Positions 1 through 7,268 of a stretch of 41,527 nucleotides of DNA are shown one piece after another. The notes under the pieces are model-generated. The model made no database searches and was not told where the DNA came from. It saw nothing but the letters and a program-made list of their open reading frames with translations. Numbering within the stretch: position 1 is the stretch's first letter; each line of letters starts with the position of its first letter. The stretch covers positions 1 through 41,527 of the forward strand of contig NZ_BILX01000059.1 of the NCBI RefSeq assembly GCF_004000785.1. Reading direction: 5' to 3'. The DNA comes from Paenibacillus ehimensis NBRC 15659. GTDB lineage: Bacteria > Bacillota > Bacilli > Paenibacillales > NBRC-103111. Position numbers and translations under genes: made by a program.

Positions 1-30
1 ACGGAAGCCCCAGGCTTCCGTTTTGTTTTT
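1..30 (+). terminator. Intrinsic terminator of an upstream gene
   Basis: A 9-bp perfect stem (1-9 with 13-21, loop 10-12) runs directly into a T-rich tail at 21-30. It ends a gene lying left of the window; in B. subtilis the neighbour would be guaB, but that gene is not visible here. Confidence 0.85.
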
Positions 31-58
31 GTAAAGCGAAAGAGGCTTGTGGTACAAT
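29..58 (+). promoter_or_regulatory. Sigma-A promoter for dacA
   Basis: The -35 TTGTAA (29-34) and -10 TACAAT (53-58) are 18 bp apart, and a TG one base upstream of the -10 makes it an extended -10. Transcription would start about 35 nt before the dacA start codon. Confidence 0.6.
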
Positions 59-102
59 TAAACGTACGTTATTTTATAAAATTTTTTTTAGGAGTGAGTT
101 GG

Positions 103-1389
103 TTGTTTTTTAAAGTAAAACGCATTTGTTCGATCGTAGCTGCCACTCTTTTGCTGAACGCCACTCTTGTTCTGGTACAATCCGCGTCTGTACAAGCAGC
201 GGATGCCCCAGATTTGAAGCTCAATGTCAGATCTGCGATCCTCATGGAAGCGAGTACCGGGCAAGTCTTATATGAAATGAATGCTGACGAAGCGTATCCT
301 CCGGCCAGTATGGCGAAGATGATGACCGAATACTTGGTGATGGAAGCCATTAAAAACGGAAAAATCAGTTCAACAGAGATGATTACTACAAGCCAAAATG
401 CAGCTGATGTCATCGGTTCCGGTGGTCTGCTGGCTTTGAACGAACAAGCTACGGTAGATGACATGTTTGCCGCGATGTCGATTTATTCGGCCAATGATGC
501 CTCGGTAGCGTTAGCGGAGAAAATTGCCGATACCGAAGAAAATTTTGCCAAGATGATGAATGAGAAAGCAAAACAATTTGGGCTGTCGGACAAGGCTCAT
601 TTTATCAATGCAACGGGCTTGCCGAGAGCGGATATGGGGAAATATGCGCCTACCGAAGTGCAAGGCGAAACGATGCTGACGGCCAGAGATGCGGCTCTTA
701 TCGCTTATAATATTATTAAGGATCACAAAGAAGTATTGAAATATACGGCAACTCCGTCCAGGAAGTTCCGGGAGAAGGACAAGTCTCCGATGATCAATTG
801 GAACTGGATGCTCGAAGGAAACAAAGATAACACTAACTTTAAGAAGTTTGCATACCAAGGGCTGGACGGGTTAAAGACAGGGAGCACGAAAGAGGCGCTT
901 TATTGCTTTACAGGTACGGCTGAACGCAACGGTATGCGGTTAATTAGCGTCGTTATGGGGGCGCCGAAGGAGCCGGACCGTTTTATCGAAACCCGCAAAG
1001 TGCTGGACTACGGCTTTAATAATTTCGAATTCGTTCCGGTGCTGAATGCGAAGCAGGAAATAGAAAATTTGAAAACAGTCAATATTAAAAAAGGCGTTGC
1101 TACGGAAGTTCCAGTCGTGACGCAATCGGAACTCAGGATTGTCGCCAAAAAAGGGACACCTAAAGAGCAATTCCAAATCACGGCGGAACCGCTGACGGAT
1201 GAGAGCAAGCTGGTCGCACCAATTGCCCAGGGGCAAGAGCTCGGAACGGTCAAAGTGACGTATGGGGGCAAAGAATATACGACCAAGCTGGTTGCCTCGG
1301 AGGAAGTGGAGAAGGGCAGTTGGTTCCGGTTGTTTTTCCGGGCGATTAAAGACTTCTTCGTCGATATGTTCAGCGGCAAAAAGGGATAA
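103..1389 (+). CDS. dacA: D-alanyl-D-alanine carboxypeptidase (PBP5-type)
   Basis: This is a low-molecular-weight penicillin-binding protein that removes the terminal D-Ala from peptidoglycan pentapeptides outside the cell. The 428-aa product has an N-terminal signal peptide (about 1-34), the active-site serine in SMAK (Ser69), the SAN motif (Ser129-Asn131), KTG (258-260), a C-terminal beta-rich domain and an amphipathic C-terminal helix that would anchor it to the membrane. The reading frame stays open upstream to a GTG at 49, but AGGAG at 90-94 lies 8 nt before a TTG at 103, so TTG is the preferred start. The upstream GTG overlaps the promoter. It is followed by pdxS as in B. subtilis. Confidence 0.95.
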   Translation: MFFKVKRICSIVAATLLLNATLVLVQSASVQAADAPDLKLNVRSAILMEASTGQVLYEMNADEAYPPASMAKMMTEYLVMEAIKNGKISSTEMITTSQNAADVIGSGGLLALNEQATVDDMFAAMSIYSANDASVALAEKIADTEENFAKMMNEKAKQFGLSDKAHFINATGLPRADMGKYAPTEVQGETMLTARDAALIAYNIIKDHKEVLKYTATPSRKFREKDKSPMINWNWMLEGNKDNTNFKKFAYQGLDGLKTGSTKEALYCFTGTAERNGMRLISVVMGAPKEPDRFIETRKVLDYGFNNFEFVPVLNAKQEIENLKTVNIKKGVATEVPVVTQSELRIVAKKGTPKEQFQITAEPLTDESKLVAPIAQGQELGTVKVTYGGKEYTTKLVASEEVEKGSWFRLFFRAIKDFFVDMFSGKKG

Positions 1390-1405
1390 AAACAGGGCAA
1401 ACGGG

Positions 1406-1434
1406 TTGTTAATTTGAAGCGCTTGCTGTAAAAT
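1406..1434 (+). promoter_or_regulatory. Likely sigma-A promoter for pdxST-serS
   Basis: TTGTTA (1406-1411) and TAAAAT (1429-1434) are separated by 17 bp in the 120-nt gap between dacA and pdxS. No terminator is evident after dacA, so read-through is also possible. Confidence 0.5.
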
Positions 1435-1509
1435 AATTTTTTAGTAGTTTGTCCTAATTTCATGTGGCTGGAAGTAATATTAACGATATGTTCCCAGGAG
1501 GAATCGGAT

Positions 1510-2391
1510 ATGGAAACAGGTACATCCCGCGTTAAAAAAGGTATGGCCGAAATGCAAAAAGGCGGCGTCATCATGGACGTCATGAGCGCAGAGCAAGCGC
1601 GCATTGCTGAAGCTGCAGGCGCTTCTGCCGTTATGGCTTTGGAAAGAGTTCCTTCGGATATTCGTGCGGCTGGCGGCGTTGCCCGGATGGCCGACCCTAC
1701 CATCGTGGAAGAAGTTATGAAAGTTGTTTCCATTCCGGTTATGGCCAAGGCGCGTATCGGACATTTTGTCGAAGCCAAAGTACTGGAATCGATGGGCGTG
1801 GACTACATCGACGAGAGCGAAGTATTGACTCCTGCCGATGAAGTGTTCCATATCAATAAAAAGGAATTTACAGTACCTTTCGTGTGCGGCGCGAGAGACC
1901 TCGGCGAGGCGCTTCGCCGGATCGGAGAAGGCGCTTCGATGATCCGTACGAAGGGCGAGCCGGGAACGGGCAACATTGTCGAAGCCGTTCGTCATATGCG
2001 TATGATCACGGGCCAAATCCGCAAAATCCAAAGCTTGTCGAAGGACGAGCTGATGGCGGAAGCCAAAAACTTGGGCGCTCCTTACGAGCTGCTGCTGCAA
2101 GTGCATGAAACCGGAAAGTTGCCGGTTGTCAACTTTGCGGCTGGCGGTGTAGCAACTCCAGCGGATGCGGCGCTCATGATGCATTTGGGCTCCGATGGCG
2201 TGTTTGTAGGCTCGGGTATTTTCAAATCGGAAAATCCGGAGAAATTCGCGAAAGCGATCGTAGAGGCTACGACCCATTATACGGATTATGAGTTGATTGC
2301 GAATATTTCGAAAAATCTCGGTACGCCGATGAAAGGGATCGAAATTTCCAAGCTGCATGTATCCGAACGGATGCAGGAGCGTGGCTGGTAA
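1510..2391 (+). CDS. pdxS: Pyridoxal 5'-phosphate synthase subunit PdxS
   Basis: PdxS builds PLP from ribose 5-phosphate, glyceraldehyde 3-phosphate and ammonia supplied by PdxT, in a dodecameric cytosolic complex. The 293-aa protein has the usual family length and a (beta/alpha)8 barrel. Asp23 and the two catalytic lysines are visible, Lys80 in VMAKARIGH and Lys148 in [15 protein letters not shown] 1510 is chosen over an in-frame upstream start (1462) because AGGAGGA at 1496-1502 sits 7 nt before it and the family begins here. pdxT follows 39 nt later, consistent with co-transcription. Confidence 0.97.
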   Translation: METGTSRVKKGMAEMQKGGVIMDVMSAEQARIAEAAGASAVMALERVPSDIRAAGGVARMADPTIVEEVMKVVSIPVMAKARIGHFVEAKVLESMGVDYIDESEVLTPADEVFHINKKEFTVPFVCGARDLGEALRRIGEGASMIRTKGEPGTGNIVEAVRHMRMITGQIRKIQSLSKDELMAEAKNLGAPYELLLQVHETGKLPVVNFAAGGVATPADAALMMHLGSDGVFVGSGIFKSENPEKFAKAIVEATTHYTDYELIANISKNLGTPMKGIEISKLHVSERMQERGW

Positions 2392-2430
2392 GCCGGCTGG
2401 AGCTTGTTTTCGGGAAGAAGGTATAGAGGG

Positions 2431-3021
2431 ATGAACATAGGTGTTTTGGCGCTGCAGGGCGCCGTGGCCGAGCATATCCACATGATCGAGAAAGCCGGCG
2501 GCACTGGTGTCGCAGTGAAGCGGACGGAACAGCTGGCGGAGATCGACGGATTGATTATTCCGGGCGGCGAGAGCACGACGATCGGCAAGCTGATGCGGAC
2601 CTATCAATTCATAGATGCCCTACGCGAGTTTTCGCGGCAGGGCAAGCCGCTTTTCGGCACATGCGCAGGACTGATTGTGCTGGCAAAGCATATTGCAGGG
2701 CAGGAAGAGGCTCACCTTGGACTGATGGATATCCGGGTTGCGCGCAATGCTTTTGGCCGGCAGCGGGAAAGCTTTGAAACGGATTTGGATATTAAGGGTA
2801 TCGATCGGGATGTGCGTGCGGTATTCATTCGTGCGCCTCTAATCGAACAGGTGGGCGGAGGCGTGGAAGTGTTGGCGACGTACCGTGACCAGATCGTTGC
2901 AGCCCGTCAAGGGCATCTGCTGGCTGCATCGTTTCATCCGGAGCTGACCGATGATGAACGAATGCACGCTTATTTTTTGGACATGGTACGTGAGACGAAG
3001 CAGGAGGGATCTCCTTGTTAG
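2431..3021 (+). CDS. pdxT: PLP synthase glutaminase subunit PdxT
   Basis: A class I glutamine amidotransferase that hydrolyses glutamine and channels ammonia to PdxS. At 196 aa it has the standard length. The catalytic triad is visible: Cys78 in GTCAGL, and His169 with Glu171 in FHPEL; the PGGEST oxyanion loop is at 44-49. ATG 2431 is preferred over the upstream TTG 2404 because AAGAAGG (2415-2421) is well spaced and the family begins [10 protein letters not shown]. The 3' end overlaps the start of serS by 7 nt, so translation is probably coupled. Confidence 0.96.
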   Translation: MNIGVLALQGAVAEHIHMIEKAGGTGVAVKRTEQLAEIDGLIIPGGESTTIGKLMRTYQFIDALREFSRQGKPLFGTCAGLIVLAKHIAGQEEAHLGLMDIRVARNAFGRQRESFETDLDIKGIDRDVRAVFIRAPLIEQVGGGVEVLATYRDQIVAARQGHLLAASFHPELTDDERMHAYFLDMVRETKQEGSPC

Positions 3022-4295
3022 ATATAAAATTGCTGCGCGCGGATTTGGACAAGGTGAAACAAGGGATGGCCAACCGGGGTAAAAACCTGGAGGAGCTGGA
3101 CCGTTTTACAAGTCTGGATTTGAAGCGCAGAGAGCTTTTGCAAGAAACGGAGCAATTGAAAAACCGCAGAAACGTCGTTTCGCAAGAAGTGGCGCAGCTG
3201 AAAAAAGCGAAAGAAAACGCCGATCACTTGATCGAAGAGATGAAGGTTGTCGGTGACCGTATCAAGTCGCTGGATGAGGAAATTCGGGGGCTGGAAGCCG
3301 AGCTGGATACCATCATTCTGGCCATTCCGAATATGCCGCAAGCGGATGTGCCGGTGGGCGGTTCGGAAGAGAACAATGTGGAGATTCGCCGGGTTGGCGA
3401 GGTACCATCCTTTTCTTTCGAGCCAAAGCCTCACTGGGAAACGGCACAAGAGCTTGATATTTTGGATTTTGAATCGGCGGCGAAGGTTACGGGCTCCCGG
3501 TTTGTATTCTATAAAGGGCTTGGGGCGCGTCTGGAGCGGGCTCTGATGAACTTTATGATGGACCTGCATGCGGACGAGCACGGGTATACGGAGATGCTTC
3601 CTCCTTACCTCGTAAACCGCGATAGCCTCACGGGGACCGGACAGCTGCCAAAGTTCGAAGAAGATGTATTCAAGATCGAAGGCTCGGATTATTTCATGAT
3701 CCCGACTGCCGAGGTACCGGTGACAAACTACCATCGGGACGATATTTTGGCTCTGGAGGATCTGCCGAAATATTTCGTGGCGTTCAGCGCTTGTTTCCGC
3801 TCCGAGGCCGGCTCGGCCGGGCGCGACACTCGCGGACTTATTCGCCAGCATCAATTCAATAAGGTAGAGCTCGTGAAGATGGTTCTGCCGGAGCAATCGA
3901 ATGAAGAGCTTGAAAAGCTGACTGGCGAGGCGGAGAAGGTGCTGCAGCTCCTGAAGCTGCCTTATCGCGTTATGGCGCTTTGTACGGGCGATTTGGGCTT
4001 CTCCTCGTCGAAGACGTACGATCTGGAAGTATGGCTGCCCAGTAGCAACACGTACCGTGAAATCTCGTCGTGCAGCAACTTCGAAGATTTCCAGGCGCGC
4101 CGTGCGAACATCCGCTTCCGCCGCGATGCGAAAGCGAAGCCGGAATTTGTTCATACGCTGAACGGATCGGGTCTGGCGTTAGGCCGGACGGTCGCTGCGA
4201 TTCTCGAAAATTATCAGCAGGAAGACGGCAGCGTGCTGATTCCGGAAGTGCTGCAGCCTTATATGGGGAATGTTACAAGGATCAGCAAGAAATAG
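3015..4295 (+). CDS. serS: Seryl-tRNA synthetase
   Basis: A class II synthetase that charges tRNA-Ser and also Ser-tRNA-Sec where that exists. The 426-aa protein has an N-terminal antiparallel coiled coil (about 27-105) that grips the long variable arm, a TAE motif (231-233), motif 2 beginning FRSEAG (261-266) and motif 3 [10 protein letters not shown] (386-395). It starts at TTG 3015, inside the last codons of pdxT, with AGGAGGGA at 3002-3009 about 5 nt upstream. No T-box leader is present, so expression seems to depend on the pdxST promoter. Its substrate tRNA gene follows directly. Confidence 0.96.
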   Translation: MLDIKLLRADLDKVKQGMANRGKNLEELDRFTSLDLKRRELLQETEQLKNRRNVVSQEVAQLKKAKENADHLIEEMKVVGDRIKSLDEEIRGLEAELDTIILAIPNMPQADVPVGGSEENNVEIRRVGEVPSFSFEPKPHWETAQELDILDFESAAKVTGSRFVFYKGLGARLERALMNFMMDLHADEHGYTEMLPPYLVNRDSLTGTGQLPKFEEDVFKIEGSDYFMIPTAEVPVTNYHRDDILALEDLPKYFVAFSACFRSEAGSAGRDTRGLIRQHQFNKVELVKMVLPEQSNEELEKLTGEAEKVLQLLKLPYRVMALCTGDLGFSSSKTYDLEVWLPSSNTYREISSCSNFEDFQARRANIRFRRDAKAKPEFVHTLNGSGLALGRTVAAILENYQQEDGSVLIPEVLQPYMGNVTRISKK

Positions 4296-4313
4296 AGCTT
4301 GATAAAGCTTTTT
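4296..4313 (+). terminator. Weak terminator after serS
   Basis: A short 5-bp stem (AGCTT 4296-4300 with AAGCT 4305-4309) is followed by five Ts. It overlaps the -35 region of the tRNA-Ser promoter and is probably leaky. Confidence 0.4.
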
Positions 4314-4328
4314 GATTTATGATACAAT
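4299..4328 (+). promoter_or_regulatory. Promoter of tRNA-Ser
   Basis: TTGATA (4299-4304) and TACAAT (4323-4328), spacing 18, with an extended-10 TG at 4320-4321. It lies 15 nt upstream of the mature tRNA 5' end. Confidence 0.65.
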
Positions 4329-4342
4329 GCTTGGTGTCACCC

Positions 4343-4432
<90 letters not shown>

Positions 4433-4445
4433 TACATACAAGTAT

Positions 4446-4472
4446 ACGACCCCAAATGAGGGGTCGTTTTTT
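4446..4472 (+). terminator. Terminator of tRNA-Ser
   Basis: ACGACCCC (4446-4453) pairs with GGGGTCGT (4460-4467) around a 6-nt loop and is followed by six Ts. Confidence 0.9.
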
Positions 4473-4591
4473 GTATGGTGGAGCAAGCAGGTGGGATGAG
4501 AACCCATAGGGTTCGTCAGAGCATAAGCTTCGATAGGGATACATCGCAGTCGGCCGCGAAGCGGACGCATCCCACCCTCTCCGCCATACAT
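4473..4591 (+). repeat. Inverted-repeat element with a tRNA-Ser 3'-end copy
   Basis: Positions 4569-4591 repeat exactly the 23 nt at 4415-4437, covering the T-arm end, acceptor 3' strand, CCA and downstream bases of tRNA-Ser. The left end of the element (4473-4498) is an imperfect reverse complement of 4568-4591; the best paired part is the 9 bp 4490-4498 with 4568-4576. Between the arms are smaller hairpins: GAACCC/GGGTTC (4500-4514), CGAT/ATCG and CCGC/GCGG. It could be a transcribed structured RNA, a miniature inverted-repeat element or the scar of an integration event. No protein-coding reading is convincing. Confidence 0.6.
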
Positions 4592-4602
4592 CAAAATATG
4601 AA

Positions 4603-4628
4603 ACGACCTTGCGAGAGGTCGTTTTTTT
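4603..4628 (+). terminator. Second terminator after the tRNA-like repeat
   Basis: ACGACCT (4603-4609) pairs with AGGTCGT (4616-4622) and is followed by seven Ts. It resembles the terminator at 4446-4472 in sequence and in its position after the tRNA 3'-end copy, so the terminator seems to have been duplicated along with it. Confidence 0.85.
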
Positions 4629-4656
4629 GATGGCTTTTTTTGCTGCTTCGTCCTTG

Positions 4657-4686
4657 GTATAAGAAGGTCGCGGACTTCGCATGTTA
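4657..4686 (+). promoter_or_regulatory. Sigma-G-like forespore promoter
   Basis: GTATA (4657-4661) and CATGTTA (4680-4686) are 18 bp apart, matching the sigma-G pattern (GNATR, 17-18 bp, CATNNTA). Transcription would begin around 4692, just before the ribosome binding site at 4695. The assignment fits the spore-protein gene sspP at the end of the downstream cluster. Confidence 0.6.
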
Positions 4687-4707
4687 ACAACCATGGAGGT
4701 GTGACTC

Positions 4708-5055
4708 ATGAGTAAAAACGACAGCTTGCAAGTGGACAACCAACGTTTGGCGGAAGCTTGGGCGAGAACGCTGCCGACCGTCTTGAACGCCTCGGACCGT
4801 GCGGAAGTGAAGGCGGATGAAGCGGAAGCGAACGTTATTCGGATTCATATCGCGACAGCCGGACGGAGTAATTACAGCTTCGATTTTAAGTGCACGTATG
4901 TCGATTCCCGCGAAGTGCAGGTGGAGTTGGTTGACGTTGAGAGGGAAGGTACAACTGTTGACGAGCGGACCGACATTATTCAAACGCTCGTGGACGATTA
5001 TGTAAGACATATCCACGAGTGCGCCCAGCAGCTTCATGCTTTTACGCATAGCTAA
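4708..5055 (+). CDS. Conserved-looking 115-aa protein, possible spore protein
   Basis: I do not recognise the family. The 115-aa product is acidic, with no signal peptide, membrane segment or cysteine-pair motif. It has a helix-strand pattern, with a basic/polar middle (IRIHIATAGRSNYSFDFKC) and a C-terminal amphipathic helix rich in His. ATG 4708 has a strong GGAGGTG (4695-4701) 6 nt upstream. It is the first gene of a tight three-gene cluster ending in sspP and lies behind a sigma-G-like promoter, so a role in the forespore or mature spore is inferred from context only. Confidence 0.75.
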   Translation: MSKNDSLQVDNQRLAEAWARTLPTVLNASDRAEVKADEAEANVIRIHIATAGRSNYSFDFKCTYVDSREVQVELVDVEREGTTVDERTDIIQTLVDDYVRHIHECAQQLHAFTHS

Positions 5056-5073
5056 ACGGAGGAAGGTCAAATC

Positions 5074-5253
5074 ATGACTCAAAATAAAAGCAGTGTCGAT
5101 AAAAATTTGCAAAATGTCGTGAAAGATTTGGACAAAACGGCGGTCACCAGCCATCAAGCTCAACAAGTGCAGCAACAAACAAACGATCACCGGCATCAGG
5201 ATGCCTTAAACCACGATAAGCCGCCTCATGAGCCTATGTCCGATATCGACTGA
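5074..5253 (+). CDS. 59-aa hydrophilic protein, possible spore protein
   Basis: A very polar protein, Gln/Asp/His/Lys-rich, with no hydrophobic core (MTQNKSSVDK at the start, PMSDID at the end). That composition resembles small spore proteins, but I cannot assign it to a known Ssp family. GGAGGAAGG (5058-5066) lies 7 nt before ATG 5074, 18 nt after the previous gene and 17 nt before sspP, so the three are very likely one operon. Codon pattern and ribosome binding site support it as real. Confidence 0.7.
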   Translation: MTQNKSSVDKNLQNVVKDLDKTAVTSHQAQQVQQQTNDHRHQDALNHDKPPHEPMSDID

Positions 5254-5270
5254 AGGGAGAAGGTCCAACG

Positions 5271-5414
5271 ATGCCCAAAGATATTCCACAGCCGGTCAAT
5301 CCTCCAAGCGGCCGGCACAATCAAGAAGAGAGCCGTCAGCCCAATGCCCCCTTGTCCGGTTCGAAAAAAGTAAAGAATCAAAACCATAGCCGCCATAATA
5401 ACGGTGAAGGATAG
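5271..5414 (+). CDS. sspP: Small acid-soluble spore protein P
   Basis: The 47-aa product carries the block LSGSKKVKNQNHSRHNN, which corresponds to the conserved C-terminal half of B. subtilis SspP (LSGSKKVKNRNHTRQ). SspP is a minor basic protein of the spore core expressed in the forespore. The N-terminal half is Pro/Asn/Gln-rich and variable. A GGGAGAAGG ribosome binding site precedes ATG 5271. It closes the three-gene cluster and is followed by a strong hairpin. Confidence 0.85.
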   Translation: MPKDIPQPVNPPSGRHNQEESRQPNAPLSGSKKVKNQNHSRHNNGEG

Positions 5415-5422
5415 CACAAATA

Positions 5423-5456
5423 AGCCTCTTACAAAAGGTAAGAGGCTGTCGTTTTT
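5423..5456 (+). terminator. Terminator after sspP
   Basis: A perfect 10-bp stem (5423-5432 with 5438-5447, loop AAAAG) is followed by GTCGTTTTT. It may also serve the opposing small gene at 5468-5662. Confidence 0.8.
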
Positions 5457-5467
5457 ATATTACATGG

Positions 5468-5662
5468 TTATAGATTGTTTTTTTCTCTCTCCACCCTAAA
5501 AAAGCATTCATTCAATAACAAGTGAGCCATTTCCTCGCTATCCGTGTATCCGTATAACAAGGACCCGCCTGCTATCGCATCACATACATCGTCCAACATG
5601 GTACAAATGGAAATGGAGTATTCATCATAAATGATGTAATAGCAGCTGTTTGCCGGCATCAT
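5468..5662 (-). CDS. Small hypothetical protein (64 aa)
   Basis: Unrecognised. The protein is acidic and mildly hydrophobic with a regular strand/helix pattern (CYYIIYDEYSISI, then MLDDVCDAIAGG, then EEMAHLLLNECFFRV), so it looks like a folded small cytosolic domain rather than random sequence. On the minus strand GAGGTGG (5671-5665) precedes ATG 5662 and a second ATG at 5659; a GTG at 5668 is also in frame. It is convergent with the sspP operon and divergent from the aminopeptidase gene. Confidence 0.6.
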   Translation of the reverse strand: MMPANSCYYIIYDEYSISICTMLDDVCDAIAGGSLLYGYTDSEEMAHLLLNECFFRVEREKNNL

Positions 5663-5731
5663 GTCCACCTCGATTTTGTGATTGAAACCTTATTTTACCA
5701 TAGACCGCAACAAAAGAGAATGCATTTTTTG

Positions 5732-5747
5732 CGTGATATTAATCACT
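5732..5747. promoter_or_regulatory. CRP/FNR-family-like palindrome
   Basis: CGTGATATTAATCACT contains GTGA-N6-TCAC, close to the TGTGA-N6-TCACA operator of CRP/FNR-family regulators. It lies in the 267-nt gap between two divergent genes, about 180 nt upstream of the aminopeptidase start. No regulator gene is adjacent, so this is only a candidate. I see no other clear element in the gap. Confidence 0.35.
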
Positions 5748-5929
5748 CTTTGCGTCATAATGCACATACCGCTGCACGATTTTGTAAACGGGAAGGAGCT
5801 TATCTCGACCTGAGTGGCAGGATACGGGGAATCGTCGTAAAATAGTTGGAAACCGACTGTTGTCTGTCGTGCATCGGGTTTCCTCCACGTCGCACGCAAT
5901 CAATTATCGTCGGAAGGAGGAGTGGTCTG

Positions 5930-6673
5930 ATGATTCATTTAAAATCGCCGCAGGAAATTGCTTTAATGGCTAAAGCCGGCGCCGTATTGGCTCAATGCCA
6001 TCAAGAAATCGCCAAGATGGTTCGTCCCGGGCTGACGACGCTTGAAATCAACGATTTTGCCGAACGATTCATAAGCGAGCATGGTGCAAAGCAAGTGACT
6101 AAAGGCTACAAAGGCTATCCGTTCGCCACCTGCGCATCCGTGAACGATGTCATTGCCCACGGTTTTCCTAGCCAAGAGCCGTTGCAGGACGGGGACATCT
6201 TAAAGATGGATATTGTCTGCAGCTACGACGGGTGGATGGCCGATTCTTGCCGTACGTATGCCGTCGGAAAAATATCAGAGGAAGCGGAGCGTTTAATTCG
6301 CGTCACGAAGGAGTGCCTGGATTTGTCGATCCCAAAAGCCATTGTCGGGAATCGGATCGGGGACGTCATGCATGTGGTGCAGCAGCACGCTCAGCAAGCC
6401 GGCTTTTCCGTCGTTCGCGATTTGGTCGGACACGGTATCGGCCGCGAGATGCATGAAGAACCTTCCTTTGCGCATGTCGGCAAGCCAGGGCGCGGATTTT
6501 TGCTGCAGGAAGGCATGGTGATCACGATCGAGCCGATGATCAACGCGGGAAAGCATGAGATGTTTATCGACTTCGATGGCTGGACTGCCAGAACGTACGA
6601 TGGCAGCCTGTCGGCACAATTCGAGCATACGGTTGCTATTACCCGCAATGGTCCGCTCGTTTTAACCGAATGA
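5930..6673 (+). CDS. mapB: Type I methionine aminopeptidase (second-copy type)
   Basis: Removes the initiator methionine from nascent proteins. All five metal ligands are present: Asp94, Asp105, His168 (VGHGIG), Glu201 (ITIEPM) and Glu232 (QFEHT), plus the substrate-contacting His78. The 247-aa length fits type I enzymes without an N-terminal extension. ATG 5930 follows AAGGAGGAG at 5914-5922; longer in-frame extensions lack a ribosome binding site. The gene is not in a ribosomal-protein cluster, where the usual map lies, so this is probably the paralogue like B. subtilis YflG/MapB. The neighbours do not explain why it sits here. Confidence 0.92.
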   Translation: MIHLKSPQEIALMAKAGAVLAQCHQEIAKMVRPGLTTLEINDFAERFISEHGAKQVTKGYKGYPFATCASVNDVIAHGFPSQEPLQDGDILKMDIVCSYDGWMADSCRTYAVGKISEEAERLIRVTKECLDLSIPKAIVGNRIGDVMHVVQQHAQQAGFSVVRDLVGHGIGREMHEEPSFAHVGKPGRGFLLQEGMVITIEPMINAGKHEMFIDFDGWTARTYDGSLSAQFEHTVAITRNGPLVLTE

Positions 6674-6680
6674 AAATGAG

Positions 6681-6721
6681 AAGAGCCTGCGGCACGAAAC
6701 GAAATCGTACTGCGGGCTCTT
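6681..6721. terminator. Hairpin between convergent genes
   Basis: AAGAGCCTGCGG (6681-6692) pairs with CTGCGGGCTCTT (6710-6721) with two non-Watson-Crick positions. It lies between the aminopeptidase gene and the opposing small gene ending at 6730. A run of Ts is lacking on both strands, so it may be a weak bidirectional terminator. Confidence 0.45.
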
Positions 6722-6729
6722 GGCCGTTG

Positions 6730-6882
6730 TCAAGCTTGCTCGTTGGATTGGTTTTTTGGCGTTTCAGAGACATCCGTCCGTTTGGAAGAGCCCGGTTCAC
6801 CGGTAGCATCTGTCTTGACATCGTTAATTGCTTCGTTGTTGAAAATGTAGATCTCTTCATCCGTATCGTTCCTGCTGGCCAT
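6730..6882 (-). CDS. Small hydrophilic hypothetical protein (50 aa)
   Basis: Unrecognised. The 50-aa product starts MASRNDTDEEIYIFNNEAIN and continues into a disordered Ser/Thr/Asp/Gly-rich tail. On the minus strand a GAGGTGA ribosome binding site lies 6 nt before ATG 6882. An extension to 6930 would lose this site. The gene converges on the methionine aminopeptidase. Composition is compatible with a small regulatory or spore-associated peptide, but nothing establishes a function. Confidence 0.5.
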   Translation of the reverse strand: MASRNDTDEEIYIFNNEAINDVKTDATGEPGSSKRTDVSETPKNQSNEQA

Positions 6883-6951
6883 CGGCGTCACCTCAACGCT
6901 AGTATGGCATGAGGGACGTTTTTTATGCACAAAATGCGCAGGTTGAAAAGC

Positions 6952-6974
6952 AAAAGAGGCCCTTTCAGGGCCTC
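6952..6974 (-). terminator. Terminator of tRNA-Arg
   Basis: On the minus strand GAGGCCCT and AGGGCCTC form a perfect 8-bp stem (6974-6967 with 6963-6956, 3-nt loop) followed by TTTTG. Confidence 0.85.
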
Positions 6975-7003
6975 AGTTATTTCGGATTACGTAAATGTAC
7001 AAA

Positions 7004-7076
<73 letters not shown>

Positions 7077-7094
7077 TTGATTCAAGCAATATCC

Positions 7095-7123
7095 ATTATA
7101 CCATACCGCTCAAAGGGAATAAA
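7095..7123 (-). promoter_or_regulatory. Promoter of tRNA-Arg
   Basis: On the minus strand a perfect TATAAT (7100-7095) preceded by TGG forms an extended -10 about 19 nt before the tRNA. The matching -35 position reads TTTATT, which is weak. Confidence 0.5.
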
Positions 7124-7224
7124 GTCGGTCACCGCTGATGGATTGCAGGGCGAAACGAAAAAATATACAGGTAGAGCATAAAATAGCACATCTTCTATGC
7201 TGGGAAAAGTTTGGTATGTTCTTT

Positions 7225-7240
7225 TTGCAAGCGTTTTCTA
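7225..7240 (+). promoter_or_regulatory. CcpA-binding cre site
   Basis: TTGCAAGCGTTTTCTA fits the cre consensus WTGNAANCGNWNNCWW at every fixed position. It overlaps a possible -10 (TAAAAT, 7239-7244) and lies 28 nt upstream of the secreted beta-helix protein gene, a position suited to glucose repression of a carbohydrate-degrading enzyme. Confidence 0.65.
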
Positions 7241-7268
7241 AAATTCATAGAAATCGGAGGTATGCACA

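Noticed and set aside
1480..2607. 375-aa open frame on the minus strand
   Set aside because: Antisense shadow of pdxS and the start of pdxT.
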